Source: Candidatus Nitrosopumilus sp. (GTDB taxonomy: Archaea > Thermoproteota > Nitrososphaeria > Nitrososphaerales > Nitrosopumilaceae). From it: DNA of 12,433 bases. The notes below the pieces were generated by a model. That model searched no databases, had not been told where the DNA came from, and saw nothing but the letters and a program-made list of their open reading frames with translations. Shown one piece after another: positions 1 to 6,245 of the stretch. Location of the stretch: positions 1-12,433 of the forward strand of contig JAOTUX010000014.1 of the NCBI GenBank assembly GCA_029863665.1, given 5' to 3'. Position numbers and translations under genes: made by a program. The number at the start of each line of letters is the position of its first letter. Positions within the stretch are counted from its first letter, which is position 1.

Positions 1-638
1 CTATACAAAATATCAAAAAATTACATTCTTTTCTATGTGGAATAAAATTAAATTTTCACTTACTTCTTCCTTTAAGTGGTAAAGAAATTCTCAAAATCAA
101 TAAAATCGCTCATAGATATGGTTTACAAACAATTGCCGATATCAAACTCAATGATATTGGTAATACCAATAGGGTGACAACAGAGCATCTGTGGAATTTA
201 GGGTTTGATGCAGTAATTGCAAATCCAATCATGGGTCTTGATAGTCTGAAAAATTTGGTAAAATCTGCTCATAAAAATGAAAAAGGTGTTATCACTTTAT
301 GTCATATGAGTGCCCCTGAAGCTAGATTATCCTATGATCTCAAAGTAAACCTAGAAAAAAAACAGCAATTGTATCAATTATTTTTGGATTGGGCTCTTGC
401 CTCCAAAGCTGATGGTATTGTAGTGGGAGCTACTTTCCCCAAAATCATTCAATACTGTTCTCAAAAAGCAGGAAAAAAACTCAGTATCTTTTCCCCTGGT
501 GTTGGTACTCAAGGTGGAAATGCAAATGAAGTAATTTCATCTGGAACAAATTATCTTATTGTAGGTAGGACAATTCTAAATGCTAAAAATTCAGTTAATA
601 CGGCAAAAGAATTACATCTACAAAGTATTTCCAAGTAA
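1..638 (+). CDS. pyrF: Orotidine 5'-phosphate decarboxylase, 5'-truncated by the window edge
   Basis: OMP decarboxylase makes UMP from OMP, the last step of pyrimidine synthesis in the cytosol. The frame is open from base 3 (partial codon at 1-2) to the TAA at 636-638, so the start lies outside the window. An internal GTG at 174 would drop the catalytic region and should not be used as the start. Translated from base 3, the motif ADIKLNDIGNTN ends just before that GTG and matches the family's D-x-K-x-x-D-I catalytic signature. Near the C terminus, SPGVGTQGG followed by IVGRTI matches the phosphate-binding loops of the TIM barrel. About 211 residues are visible, close to the usual archaeal length of 210-230, so only a few N-terminal residues are missing. 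The 3' end overlaps the convergent Nudix gene by 21 nt. Confidence 0.93.
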   Translation, partial: IQNIKKLHSFLCGIKLNFHLLLPLSGKEILKINKIAHRYGLQTIADIKLNDIGNTNRVTTEHLWNLGFDAVIANPIMGLDSLKNLVKSAHKNEKGVITLCHMSAPEARLSYDLKVNLEKKQQLYQLFLDWALASKADGIVVGATFPKIIQYCSQKAGKKLSIFSPGVGTQGGNANEVISSGTNYLIVGRTILNAKNSVNTAKELHLQSISK

Positions 639-1037
639 AATTTGTGCCCTTGTTAATACTGTTTTTGCGTTATCAAATGTAGTTTTTTCCATTGATGTGT
701 TATAATCTTTCCAAGTGAAATCTAGATGTTCGTGTGAAATTTTAATTTCTTTAGTTTTTGTTTCAGCCAAGAAAAATACAACTTTCTTATGAACTAATTC
801 TCCTTTGTATTGAAAATTATATTCAATCCATTCTTCAAAATTTTCTAAAAACGTGATATCTGTAATCCCTGTCTCTTCTTTTGTTTCTCTAATTGCAGTT
901 TGATGAGTCGATTCTCCTTTCTCCATTTTCCCTTTTACAAAATCCCAATGTCCAGATGGATAGTGTAAGAGTAAAAATAAAATCTTTGAATTTTCTTTTC
1001 TAAATAAGACAATTCCTGCAGAAGTCTCTTCGATCAT
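618..1037 (-). CDS. Nudix hydrolase, Ap4A-hydrolase-like
   Basis: A 139-residue Nudix protein. The complete Nudix box is present at residues 36-58: G36, E42, then R50-E51, E54-E55, G57-I58, fitting GX5EX7REUXEEXGU, where the glutamates bind the catalytic metal. The lead-in HWDFVKGKMEKGES and the small size resemble bis(5'-nucleosyl)-tetraphosphatases, which cleave Ap4A to limit its build-up and clean up nucleotides. Substrate assignment within Nudix proteins from sequence alone is weak, so NTP or other dinucleotide substrates remain possible. The ATG at 1035-1037 overlaps the stop of the upstream cis-prenyltransferase gene (TGA at 1034-1036), an ATGA arrangement that suggests translational coupling. 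Its 3' end overlaps pyrF on the opposite strand. Confidence 0.88.
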   Translation of the reverse strand: MIEETSAGIVLFRKENSKILFLLLHYPSGHWDFVKGKMEKGESTHQTAIRETKEETGITDITFLENFEEWIEYNFQYKGELVHKKVVFFLAETKTKEIKISHEHLDFTWKDYNTSMEKTTFDNAKTVLTRAQILLGNTL

Positions 1038-1816
1038 TTTCCTAACCTTCTTTTTCTTTCTTGAAAAGTTCTGATTGCTCTCATCAAATCAATTTTTCTA
1101 AATTCTGGCCAAAAAATATCCATAAAGACTAATTCACTGTATACGCTTTGCCACATGAGGAAACCACTTAATCTTTTCTCTCCAGATGTACGTAAAATCA
1201 TATCTGGTGATGATTGTGGTAAATGTGATGTGTAAAGATTTGATTCAATTTCTTTTTTGTCAATGTCATTAATATTTAGAGATCCATCTTTAATTTTTTC
1301 TCCTATTTTCTTTACCGCATCTACTAATTCATACTGTCCACCGTACGCTAATGCGATATTTAGAAAATGATTGTTATAATTTTTTGTAGCATCATCTAAT
1401 TTCTTTAAAATATCTTTAATAGAATTTGGTAATAATTCAATTCTTCCAATAGCTTTAACTCTCATTTTATTTCTATGAATTCTAGGATCATTGTATAATT
1501 TCTCTAATCTCATACGAATCAATTCGTAGAGATATTCTAACTCGTCATCTTTTCTATCTAAATTCTCTGCTGACAGTGCGTATAATGTTATAATTTTAAT
1601 ATCAAATTCTTCACACCAATCAAGAAGATTTTCTACAGCATCTGCTCCTTTCCAATGCCCTTTTTTTGGCATTGTAAGATGTCGTTTGGCCCATCTTCTA
1701 TTCCCATCTAAAATTAAAGCAACATGATTTGGAATGTCACCATTTTGGATTTCATTTTCTAATCTCTTACCATAAATCTTGTAAAGACCTGATATCTGAA
1801 AGATTACTTCTTTTAT
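1034..1816 (-). CDS. uppS: Cis-prenyltransferase (undecaprenyl/polyprenyl diphosphate synthase family), start codon unclear
   Basis: Adds isopentenyl units in cis to an allylic diphosphate to make the long polyprenyl lipid carrier for glycan assembly and protein glycosylation at the membrane. Diagnostic motifs: IPNHVALILDGNRRWAKRH (diphosphate site with catalytic Asp), LYALSAEN, NIALAYGGQYELVDA, and RTSGEKRLSGF followed by WQSVYSEL near the C terminus. Most relatives have Asn where this protein has Gly in RLSGF. The first in-frame ATG (1672) lies after the DGNRRW motif and would give a dead 212-residue product. The frame stays open to an in-frame TGA at 1832-1834 but has no ATG, GTG or TTG. 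I give ATA at 1816 as a nominal start (260 residues, normal family length). A GTG at 1842 is one base out of frame and would join if the A-run at 1816-1819 had one more base. Product is near certain, start is not. Confidence 0.85.
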   Translation of the reverse strand: MKEVIFQISGLYKIYGKRLENEIQNGDIPNHVALILDGNRRWAKRHLTMPKKGHWKGADAVENLLDWCEEFDIKIITLYALSAENLDRKDDELEYLYELIRMRLEKLYNDPRIHRNKMRVKAIGRIELLPNSIKDILKKLDDATKNYNNHFLNIALAYGGQYELVDAVKKIGEKIKDGSLNINDIDKKEIESNLYTSHLPQSSPDMILRTSGEKRLSGFLMWQSVYSELVFMDIFWPEFRKIDLMRAIRTFQERKRRLGK

Positions 1817-1843
1817 TTTACTAACTTCTTGTCACCTATCACG

Positions 1844-1853
1844 ATAAATATTA
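1844..1853 (-). promoter_or_regulatory. Possible TATA box for uppS
   Basis: On the minus strand this reads TAATATTTAT. It lies about 26-32 nt upstream of the nominal uppS start region (1816-1825), the spacing expected for archaeal box A and a leaderless or near-leaderless mRNA. A second T/A-rich run near 1869-1880 is an alternative. A GGTGA stretch at 1832-1836 resembles a ribosome binding site but overlaps the in-frame stop. Confidence 0.35.
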
Positions 1854-1909
1854 ACTGAAGATATCAGTGTTTTTTAAAAACTCATTTTTAGCATAAAACA
1901 AGCCTGAAT

Positions 1910-3055
1910 TTAGTCTGAAATCATCTCTTGATCTTTTTGTTTTCTGTATTTTTTAAACAGTATTGTGGCTGAAATCAATGTTGCAGCTAGCCCCCCCAAC
2001 AGAGGAGGAATCAAAGTAAATGAACTTTCATCATAAATCATTATATTGCTAAATTGTACTATGGTGGGATAAAGTGCTGCTAAAACAATAATTCTCAAAA
2101 TATCGCTTATTTGTCTTGGAATTCCACCAATCCAATTACTAAGTAATGTTCCCGCAAATATTGCACCCATACCAATCCATAAAATTGGTAATGCGCCTAG
2201 TACAAATTGACCGATAATTACCTTATTTGTAATTTTTACAATTAATTCAATATCTGATTCAATTAATTCTGAATCTACTGTACTGAACCCTGCTGGTACT
2301 GAGGAAAGAATTAGTAATATCCCTGCAACCATTGTAAACATTCTGATAAAACCCATAGGGGTTGGCTTTGACCAACTAGACCATGCTCTATCAATGTCAA
2401 ATGCTCTAATTAAAAATGCTCCTCCCAAAATACTTACAAGAACTGCAAATATTTGTGAAGTAAGCTCAAATACTGTTGCAATTCCGCCAATCAACAAAAG
2501 AATTCCTGGAACTCCTAAAAAAAATTTTGAATATTTTGAATCATACGCAATCATTTTTAGATATTTTCCAAAAACTGCATAAGAATATTCTACACTTCTA
2601 CTTACTTTCATTACAACTCTTTGTACTGATACAACTGGTAGTACATTTTGAATTACTGGGATGACACTTTCATCATCTTCTCCATCAGAAACTATGACTG
2701 CACCATTCGCAGAAAATTGTTCCAAAACTTTTTTTGTTTCAACAAGAATTTTTTCATCAGCTTGAACTCCTCTATCCTTAACCCCTGCAACTGTTACTAC
2801 CTCAACTTGATATCCTTTACTTATCAAATCTTCATATGTTTTAATTGCTGAAAAAATAGAATTTGAATCTGCATCTTCAGGATCTTCTAAAGCTAATCTC
2901 TGCGCTGCCTCTATACATGCATCTCTGCCTATTACTGGTGTAATAATTCCGGCCTTTTCTCCTACGTCATTATCTCTATCAATACAAATGACTAGTAATT
3001 TGTTAGATGTAGAGGCATTAACATCTTTTTCTACTTTGCCACTTCGTTGAGACAT
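1910..3055 (-). CDS. DUF373 family multi-pass membrane protein
   Basis: A 381-residue protein of the archaeal DUF373 family, function unknown. The soluble N-terminal half (about residues 18-150) has the family's hallmarks: LLVICIDRDNDVGEKAGI at 20-37, TPVIGRDACIEAAQRLAL at 39-56, then LEDPEDADSNSIFSAIKTY and later VSDGEDDE at 122-129. The acidic clusters suggest a metal- or ligand-binding Rossmann-like fold, but that is inference. The C-terminal half has about six hydrophobic helices (near 178-196, 200-216, 236-256, 278-302, 318-338 and 347-366) and a basic tail. The ATG at 3055 is preceded by a TATA-like box 27 nt upstream, so it is probably transcribed separately from the gene at 3127-3627. 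A run of seven C near 1990 encodes part of the GG in the last helix and is unusual in this AT-rich DNA. Confidence 0.88.
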   Translation of the reverse strand: MSQRSGKVEKDVNASTSNKLLVICIDRDNDVGEKAGIITPVIGRDACIEAAQRLALEDPEDADSNSIFSAIKTYEDLISKGYQVEVVTVAGVKDRGVQADEKILVETKKVLEQFSANGAVIVSDGEDDESVIPVIQNVLPVVSVQRVVMKVSRSVEYSYAVFGKYLKMIAYDSKYSKFFLGVPGILLLIGGIATVFELTSQIFAVLVSILGGAFLIRAFDIDRAWSSWSKPTPMGFIRMFTMVAGILLILSSVPAGFSTVDSELIESDIELIVKITNKVIIGQFVLGALPILWIGMGAIFAGTLLSNWIGGIPRQISDILRIIVLAALYPTIVQFSNIMIYDESSFTLIPPLLGGLAATLISATILFKKYRKQKDQEMISD

Positions 3056-3078
3056 TCTAATTATTAATGTAAGATTGC

Positions 3079-3086
3079 TTTTTAAT
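3079..3086 (-). promoter_or_regulatory. Possible TATA box for the DUF373 gene
   Basis: Reads ATTAAAAA on the minus strand, centred about 27 nt upstream of the ATG at 3055, consistent with leaderless transcription. Confidence 0.35.
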
Positions 3087-3126
3087 GATTTCCAACAACT
3101 ATGATTAGTAAAATTCGGTATTGAGG

Positions 3127-3627
3127 CTAATTAGGTCTTAATTCATCAGAAATTTTGATAAATTCTAGAGATTCTTCTTTTAGTGAATCTATTTTTTGTA
3201 TAACTTCTATTCTTTCTGTTTCTGTACTTTCTTTTTTAATTAAATTGGCTAAAACCTTGGTTTCAATGATATACGAGTTAAATTTTTTCATTGCATCCAT
3301 ATAGTTAATGTAACTATTTTGCCATTCTTCAGGAGGTTTTGATGTAACAAATTCACTTATTTGTGAAGTCACTTGTGATGATGTCACTTCTGTTATTGCA
3401 ATATAATCATCAGGAGAGATTTCTCCAGTGCGAAGATTTTGGTATTCAATATCCATTGATTCTTGTAAAACTTCATGAATATTTTTTACTCCATTAAGAT
3501 ATTCACCATAATCTGATACCACGAATGTTGTTTCATTATCTTGGGGAATCATCCATAATAGAAAACTTGCACCTGTGATCGCAGCTAAAATTATTGCTGT
3601 TATTGCTATTCCTTTTTTTGATGCCAT
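3127..3627 (-). CDS. Small membrane-anchored protein of unknown function
   Basis: A 166-residue protein I do not recognise. Residues 7-26 form one hydrophobic segment after a short basic start (MASKKG), so it is either a signal anchor or an uncleaved signal peptide with the rest outside the membrane. No lipobox cysteine is visible, and there is no cysteine anywhere in the protein. The remainder is polar, acidic and mostly helical in character, with heptad-like stretches around 100-160 that could form a helical bundle or coiled coil. It lies 71 nt upstream of the DUF373 membrane protein on the same strand, with its own good TATA box, so a functional link is possible but unproven. Start ATG at 3627 fits the promoter spacing. 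Confidence 0.75.
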   Translation of the reverse strand: MASKKGIAITAIILAAITGASFLLWMIPQDNETTFVVSDYGEYLNGVKNIHEVLQESMDIEYQNLRTGEISPDDYIAITEVTSSQVTSQISEFVTSKPPEEWQNSYINYMDAMKKFNSYIIETKVLANLIKKESTETERIEVIQKIDSLKEESLEFIKISDELRPN

Positions 3628-3649
3628 TGATGACTTGATAATTGACGAG

Positions 3650-3660
3650 TTTATAATTTA
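3650..3660 (-). promoter_or_regulatory. TATA box for the gene at 3127-3627
   Basis: Reads TAAATTATAAA on the minus strand, centred about 27 nt upstream of the ATG at 3627. This is the expected box A distance for a leaderless archaeal transcript. Confidence 0.5.
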
Positions 3661-3844
3661 TAATATTTTAAGGAATTATCACTTGTTAAATTAATTTTGG
3701 AATAAATCTGTTATTGTCTAACTACGGCTGCAATTTTTTAAAAGAAATTTATATTTATTGAAATTTTTATGAATTATTGATTTTTGATGCCTAAAAAAAT
3801 TTACGTACATCCAGTCTATAGTTAAATAATTTTCACAGCCTCTT

Positions 3845-3853
3845 CCTAAATAC
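3845..3853 (+). promoter_or_regulatory. Possible TATA box for the 48-residue zinc-ribbon gene
   Basis: CCTAAATAC lies about 28 nt upstream of the ATG at 3877, fitting a leaderless start. The rest of the 249-nt gap 3628-3876 is AT-rich and shows no tRNA or convincing reading frame. Confidence 0.3.
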
Positions 3854-3876
3854 CACTAAGTTTGACAAATTTTAGA

Positions 3877-4023
3877 ATGGTTGAAGCATATTGCGTAAAA
3901 TGCAGAGCTAAAAGGGATATTAAAGATCCTCAAGAAACTAAACTAAAGAACGGACGTCCTGCTGTAAAAGGCATCTGTCCTAAATGTGGAACTAATGTTT
4001 TCCGAATAGGAAAGATGGAATAA
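3877..4023 (+). CDS. Small zinc-ribbon protein, DUF5679 type
   Basis: A 48-residue protein starting at ATG 3877 and ending at TAA 4021-4023. It has two CxxC knuckles, C6-V-K-C9 and C34-P-K-C37, with the phrases AYCVKCRAKR, KNGRPAVKGICP and FRIGKM that I associate with the short archaeal/bacterial DUF5679 zinc-ribbon family. It probably binds one structural zinc. The many basic residues would suit RNA or ribosome contact, but the function is not known. It sits 70 nt upstream of aIF2-beta on the same strand, with a T-rich tract between them, so it may be transcribed alone or read through into the translation genes. Confidence 0.85.
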   Translation: MVEAYCVKCRAKRDIKDPQETKLKNGRPAVKGICPKCGTNVFRIGKME

Positions 4024-4049
4024 CTTACAACAAAAATCCACACGATTCC

Positions 4050-4057
4050 TCTTTTTC
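4050..4057 (+). terminator. Possible T-tract terminator after the zinc-ribbon gene
   Basis: A T-rich tract (TCTTTTTC) follows the stop at 4023 by about 30 nt. Archaeal RNA polymerase can terminate at such U-runs without a hairpin. Evidence is weak in DNA this rich in A and T. Confidence 0.25.
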
Positions 4058-4063
4058 AAAACC

Positions 4064-4071
4064 AATATAGG
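4064..4071 (+). promoter_or_regulatory. Possible TATA box for aIF2-beta
   Basis: AATATAGG is centred about 27 nt upstream of the GTG at 4094, matching a leaderless start and supporting GTG as the true initiation codon. Confidence 0.4.
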
Positions 4072-4093
4072 GTATAGTCTATACTAATTTTCA

Positions 4094-4516
4094 GTGACCA
4101 AAACAGAATATGAAAGTCTACTCAAACGTATCCAAGATAAATTAGGTGACGTTGATAATGACACTTCAACTAGATTTGAGCTTCCTATTGTAGATGTAAT
4201 GTGGGAAGGTCAAAAGACTTTCTTGCGTAATTTTTCAGAATTTCCCAAGGTTCTTCGTAGAGATCCAGAAAAAGTTCTCCAATATCTCTCAAAAGAGTTT
4301 GCTGTTCCTGCAGAAAGACTTGGAGATAAGGCAATGTTTATTGGAAGACGAGCTCCGGATGATTTTACAAGATTGTTTCAAATTTATGTGAAAGATTATC
4401 TTGAATGCCCTACATGTAAGAGCCCTGACACAAAAATCCTTAAAGAAAATCGCATATCATTTTTAATCTGTGAAGCATGTGGTGCAAAATCTACTTTGAA
4501 AGGTAAATATGCATAA
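4094..4516 (+). CDS. eif2b: Translation initiation factor aIF2 subunit beta
   Basis: Part of the aIF2 heterotrimer that brings initiator Met-tRNA to the small ribosomal subunit. The 140 residues match the usual archaeal length (135-140). Residues 1-20 form the helix that binds the gamma subunit, the central alpha-beta domain holds FELPIVDVMWEGQKT (28-42) and LQYLSKEFAVPAERLGDKAMFIGRR (62-86), and the C-terminal zinc ribbon has C105-P-T-C108 and C126-E-A-C129. The start is GTG, about 27 nt after a TATA-like box. The stop TAA overlaps the ATG of the DUF424 gene by one base (TAATG), so the two are probably co-translated. Confidence 0.95.
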   Translation: MTKTEYESLLKRIQDKLGDVDNDTSTRFELPIVDVMWEGQKTFLRNFSEFPKVLRRDPEKVLQYLSKEFAVPAERLGDKAMFIGRRAPDDFTRLFQIYVKDYLECPTCKSPDTKILKENRISFLICEACGAKSTLKGKYA

Positions 4517-4812
4517 TGCAATTTTCAGTACGAGTAACAGACTATCAAAAAAATACGATGCTCAATATCTGTGATGCTGAGCTACTGGGAAAAAAAATAA
4601 TTCAAGATGAGTTAAACATGAATATCAGTGAAACCTATTATGGTGAAAAATTAATTGAAAAAGAAGAAGCAACAACATTGTTAAAAAAATCCTCAATTAT
4701 TAACATGGTTGGAAAAGAAACTGTTTCTCTATCCATAGAATTAGGCGTTGGTTCTGAGAATGGAGTTAAATTAATTTCTGGCATTCCTTTTCTAATTGTC
4801 TTTAAAATGTAA
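4516..4812 (+). CDS. DUF424 family protein
   Basis: A 98-residue protein of the archaeal DUF424 family. Recognisable features are the N-terminal VRVTDYQ strand, LNICDAELLGKKI, then ISETYYGEKLI and the late SIINMVGKETVSLSIELGVG with a C-terminal GIPFLIVF strand. DUF424 genes commonly lie beside translation factor genes in archaea, as here directly after aIF2-beta with a one-base overlap. That context suggests a role in translation or ribosome function, but no activity is established to my knowledge. A T-rich stretch about 35 nt downstream and a fresh promoter before rio1 suggest that the transcript ends after this gene. Confidence 0.88.
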   Translation: MQFSVRVTDYQKNTMLNICDAELLGKKIIQDELNMNISETYYGEKLIEKEEATTLLKKSSIINMVGKETVSLSIELGVGSENGVKLISGIPFLIVFKM

Positions 4813-4842
4813 AATGTTGTTTAATCTTACTTACTTTGCATG

Positions 4843-4855
4843 TTCTTTTTTATTT
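4843..4855 (+). terminator. T-rich terminator candidate after DUF424
   Basis: A run of six T within TTCTTTTTTATTT lies about 35 nt past the DUF424 stop and just ahead of the rio1 promoter. This fits U-tract termination separating two archaeal transcription units. Confidence 0.4.
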
Positions 4856-4868
4856 CAAAAGAAATTTA

Positions 4869-4878
4869 TTTTATATAA
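4869..4878 (+). promoter_or_regulatory. TATA box for the rio1-KH-top6B-top6A operon
   Basis: TTTTATATAA is a near-perfect archaeal box A, centred about 24 nt upstream of the rio1 ATG at 4897. It is the best promoter match in the window and predicts a leaderless or very short-leader mRNA for the whole four-gene block. Confidence 0.6.
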
Positions 4879-4896
4879 TCGGAGCAAAACTTTTCT

Positions 4897-5676
4897 ATGA
4901 CTGATATACTTAGTAAGAAACTAGAATCTAAAATTGACAATAAACTAATTTCAAAATCTAAACGAAAACATTTGGAAGATGGATTCAAAAAAGGAAAAGT
5001 TGTCAATGAAGTTTTGGACAAACCTACTGTCATGACTCTTTACAAAATGATCACTGATCATATCATTGCATATGTTAACGGATCTGTAAGTGCCGGAAAG
5101 GAGTCTGTTCTTTTTTGGGGTGTTGATGACAATAATGTGAATGTTGCCTTGAAAATTTATTTGGTAAGTACTTCAAATTTTAAAAAACGTGAACCATATA
5201 TTCTTGGAGATCCAAGATTTTCAAATCTAAAAAAAGGTACAAAAAACCTAGTATACCTATGGGCAAAAAAAGAATTTCGTAATTTATCTCAATGCCATGA
5301 TGCTGGAATTCCTGTGCCTAATCCCAGATATATCACAAATAATGTACTTGCTATGGATTTTGTAGGTGAAAATGGAACTCCTTGCAAAACTTTGTTAGAT
5401 TCACAAATAACTAAGAATGACTATGATCAAGCAATTTCAATTATCCAAGATCTATATCATAAGGCAAAACTGGTCCACGGTGATTATTCCGAATATAATA
5501 TTTTCAAAACTGACAACGGATTGGTGGTTTTTGATTTAGGATCTGCTGTTGATCTTAGACATCCTAACGCTCAAGAATTCCTTAAAAGAGATATTAATAA
5601 CATTACAAGATTCTTCAATAAAAGAGGAATCCCTGTTGAAGATCCAAATACTATATTTGAGGACATTGTAAAATGA
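4897..5676 (+). CDS. rio1: RIO1-type serine protein kinase/ATPase
   Basis: RIO kinases act in late maturation of the small ribosomal subunit, where ATP turnover drives release of assembly factors. The 259 residues hold the expected elements: an N-terminal helical region, the nucleotide loop GSVSAGKES (62-70), the ATP lysine in VALKIY (K86), PRFSNLKKGTKNLVYLWAKKEFRNL (106-130, typical RIO1), the hinge MDFVG (153-157), the catalytic loop HGDYSEYN (194-201, catalytic D196 and N201), and the metal-binding DLG (213-215). The later HPNAQEFLKRDINNI is also RIO1-like rather than RIO2-like, and there is no N-terminal winged helix as in RIO2. It overlaps the KH gene by 4 nt (ATGA), so coupling with another ribosome maturation protein is likely. 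Confidence 0.95.
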   Translation: MTDILSKKLESKIDNKLISKSKRKHLEDGFKKGKVVNEVLDKPTVMTLYKMITDHIIAYVNGSVSAGKESVLFWGVDDNNVNVALKIYLVSTSNFKKREPYILGDPRFSNLKKGTKNLVYLWAKKEFRNLSQCHDAGIPVPNPRYITNNVLAMDFVGENGTPCKTLLDSQITKNDYDQAISIIQDLYHKAKLVHGDYSEYNIFKTDNGLVVFDLGSAVDLRHPNAQEFLKRDINNITRFFNKRGIPVEDPNTIFEDIVK

Positions 5677-6245
5677 GTTTTGAAAAATTAATTCGTATTC
5701 CCAATGACCGAATTGCTGTTTTGATTGGAAAATCAGGAAATGTAAAATCAAAAATTGAGAATTTATGTTATATCTCTTTGGATATTGATGGTGATACTGG
5801 AGAAGTTCTTATTAAATCCAAAGGAGATGTTGAAAAAATTCAACCCTTCAAAGCAATGGAGATTGTCACTGCAATTGGTAGAGGATTTTCACCTGAAAAT
5901 GCTCTGACTTTGTTAAAGGGTGAAAATGCATTACACATAATAGATCTTAGGGAATTTGCTGGAAAGTCTAATGCAAATGTTGAAAGGATAAAAGGGAGAA
6001 TTATCGGAGAAGGCGGTAGAGCTAGACGAAACATGGAAAATCTTAGTGGAACTCATATCTCAGTTTATGGAAAAACTGTTTCAATTATTGGAGATGCAAG
6101 TAAATTACGATTAGCTGTTGATGCGATATCATCCATCTCAAACGGAAGTATGCATGGTGCGGTTTATACTAAATTGGAAGCTGCAAATCGAAAAGAAAAA
6201 CAAGAAAAAATGAAATTGTGGGAAGATCAAGATGTCTTCTATTAA
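5673..6245 (+). CDS. Archaeal Dim2/Krr1-type KH-domain protein
   Basis: A 190-residue RNA-binding protein with two KH domains. The first has the GxxG loop GKSG at 19-22 within RIAVLIGKSGNVK, the second GEGG at 112-115 within RIKGRIIGEGGRARRNME. After the second KH come VYGKTVSIIG and ISNGSMHGAVYTKLE, then a basic helical tail ending WEDQDVFY. This is the archaeal counterpart of eukaryotic Pno1/Dim2 and Krr1. In archaea, Dim2 homologues have been reported to bind the 3' end of 16S rRNA and aIF2-alpha. The ATG overlaps the rio1 stop by 4 nt and its own end overlaps top6B by 14 nt. Being next to RIO1 fits a joint role in small-subunit maturation. Confidence 0.92.
   Translation: MSFEKLIRIPNDRIAVLIGKSGNVKSKIENLCYISLDIDGDTGEVLIKSKGDVEKIQPFKAMEIVTAIGRGFSPENALTLLKGENALHIIDLREFAGKSNANVERIKGRIIGEGGRARRNMENLSGTHISVYGKTVSIIGDASKLRLAVDAISSISNGSMHGAVYTKLEAANRKEKQEKMKLWEDQDVFY

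Noticed and set aside
174..638. pyrF starting at the GTG at 174
   Set aside because: The frame is open to base 3 and the catalytic DIKLND motif lies upstream of 174, so the gene is cut by the window edge rather than short.
1990..1996. Run of seven C as a frameshift or phase-variation site
   Set aside because: The DUF373 frame reads through it intact and the encoded Gly-Gly sits in a plausible membrane helix. There is no sign of a shifted product.
2394..2851. Plus-strand open frames of 60-70 codons opposite the DUF373 gene
   Set aside because: They lie wholly antisense to a well-supported membrane protein, have Asn/Ile/Phe-rich unstructured translations, and no promoter or motif supports them.
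3628..3876. tRNA or structured RNA in the 249-nt gap
   Set aside because: No cloverleaf, T-loop sequence or GC-rich stem is visible. The gap is AT-rich with promoter-like elements at its two ends only.
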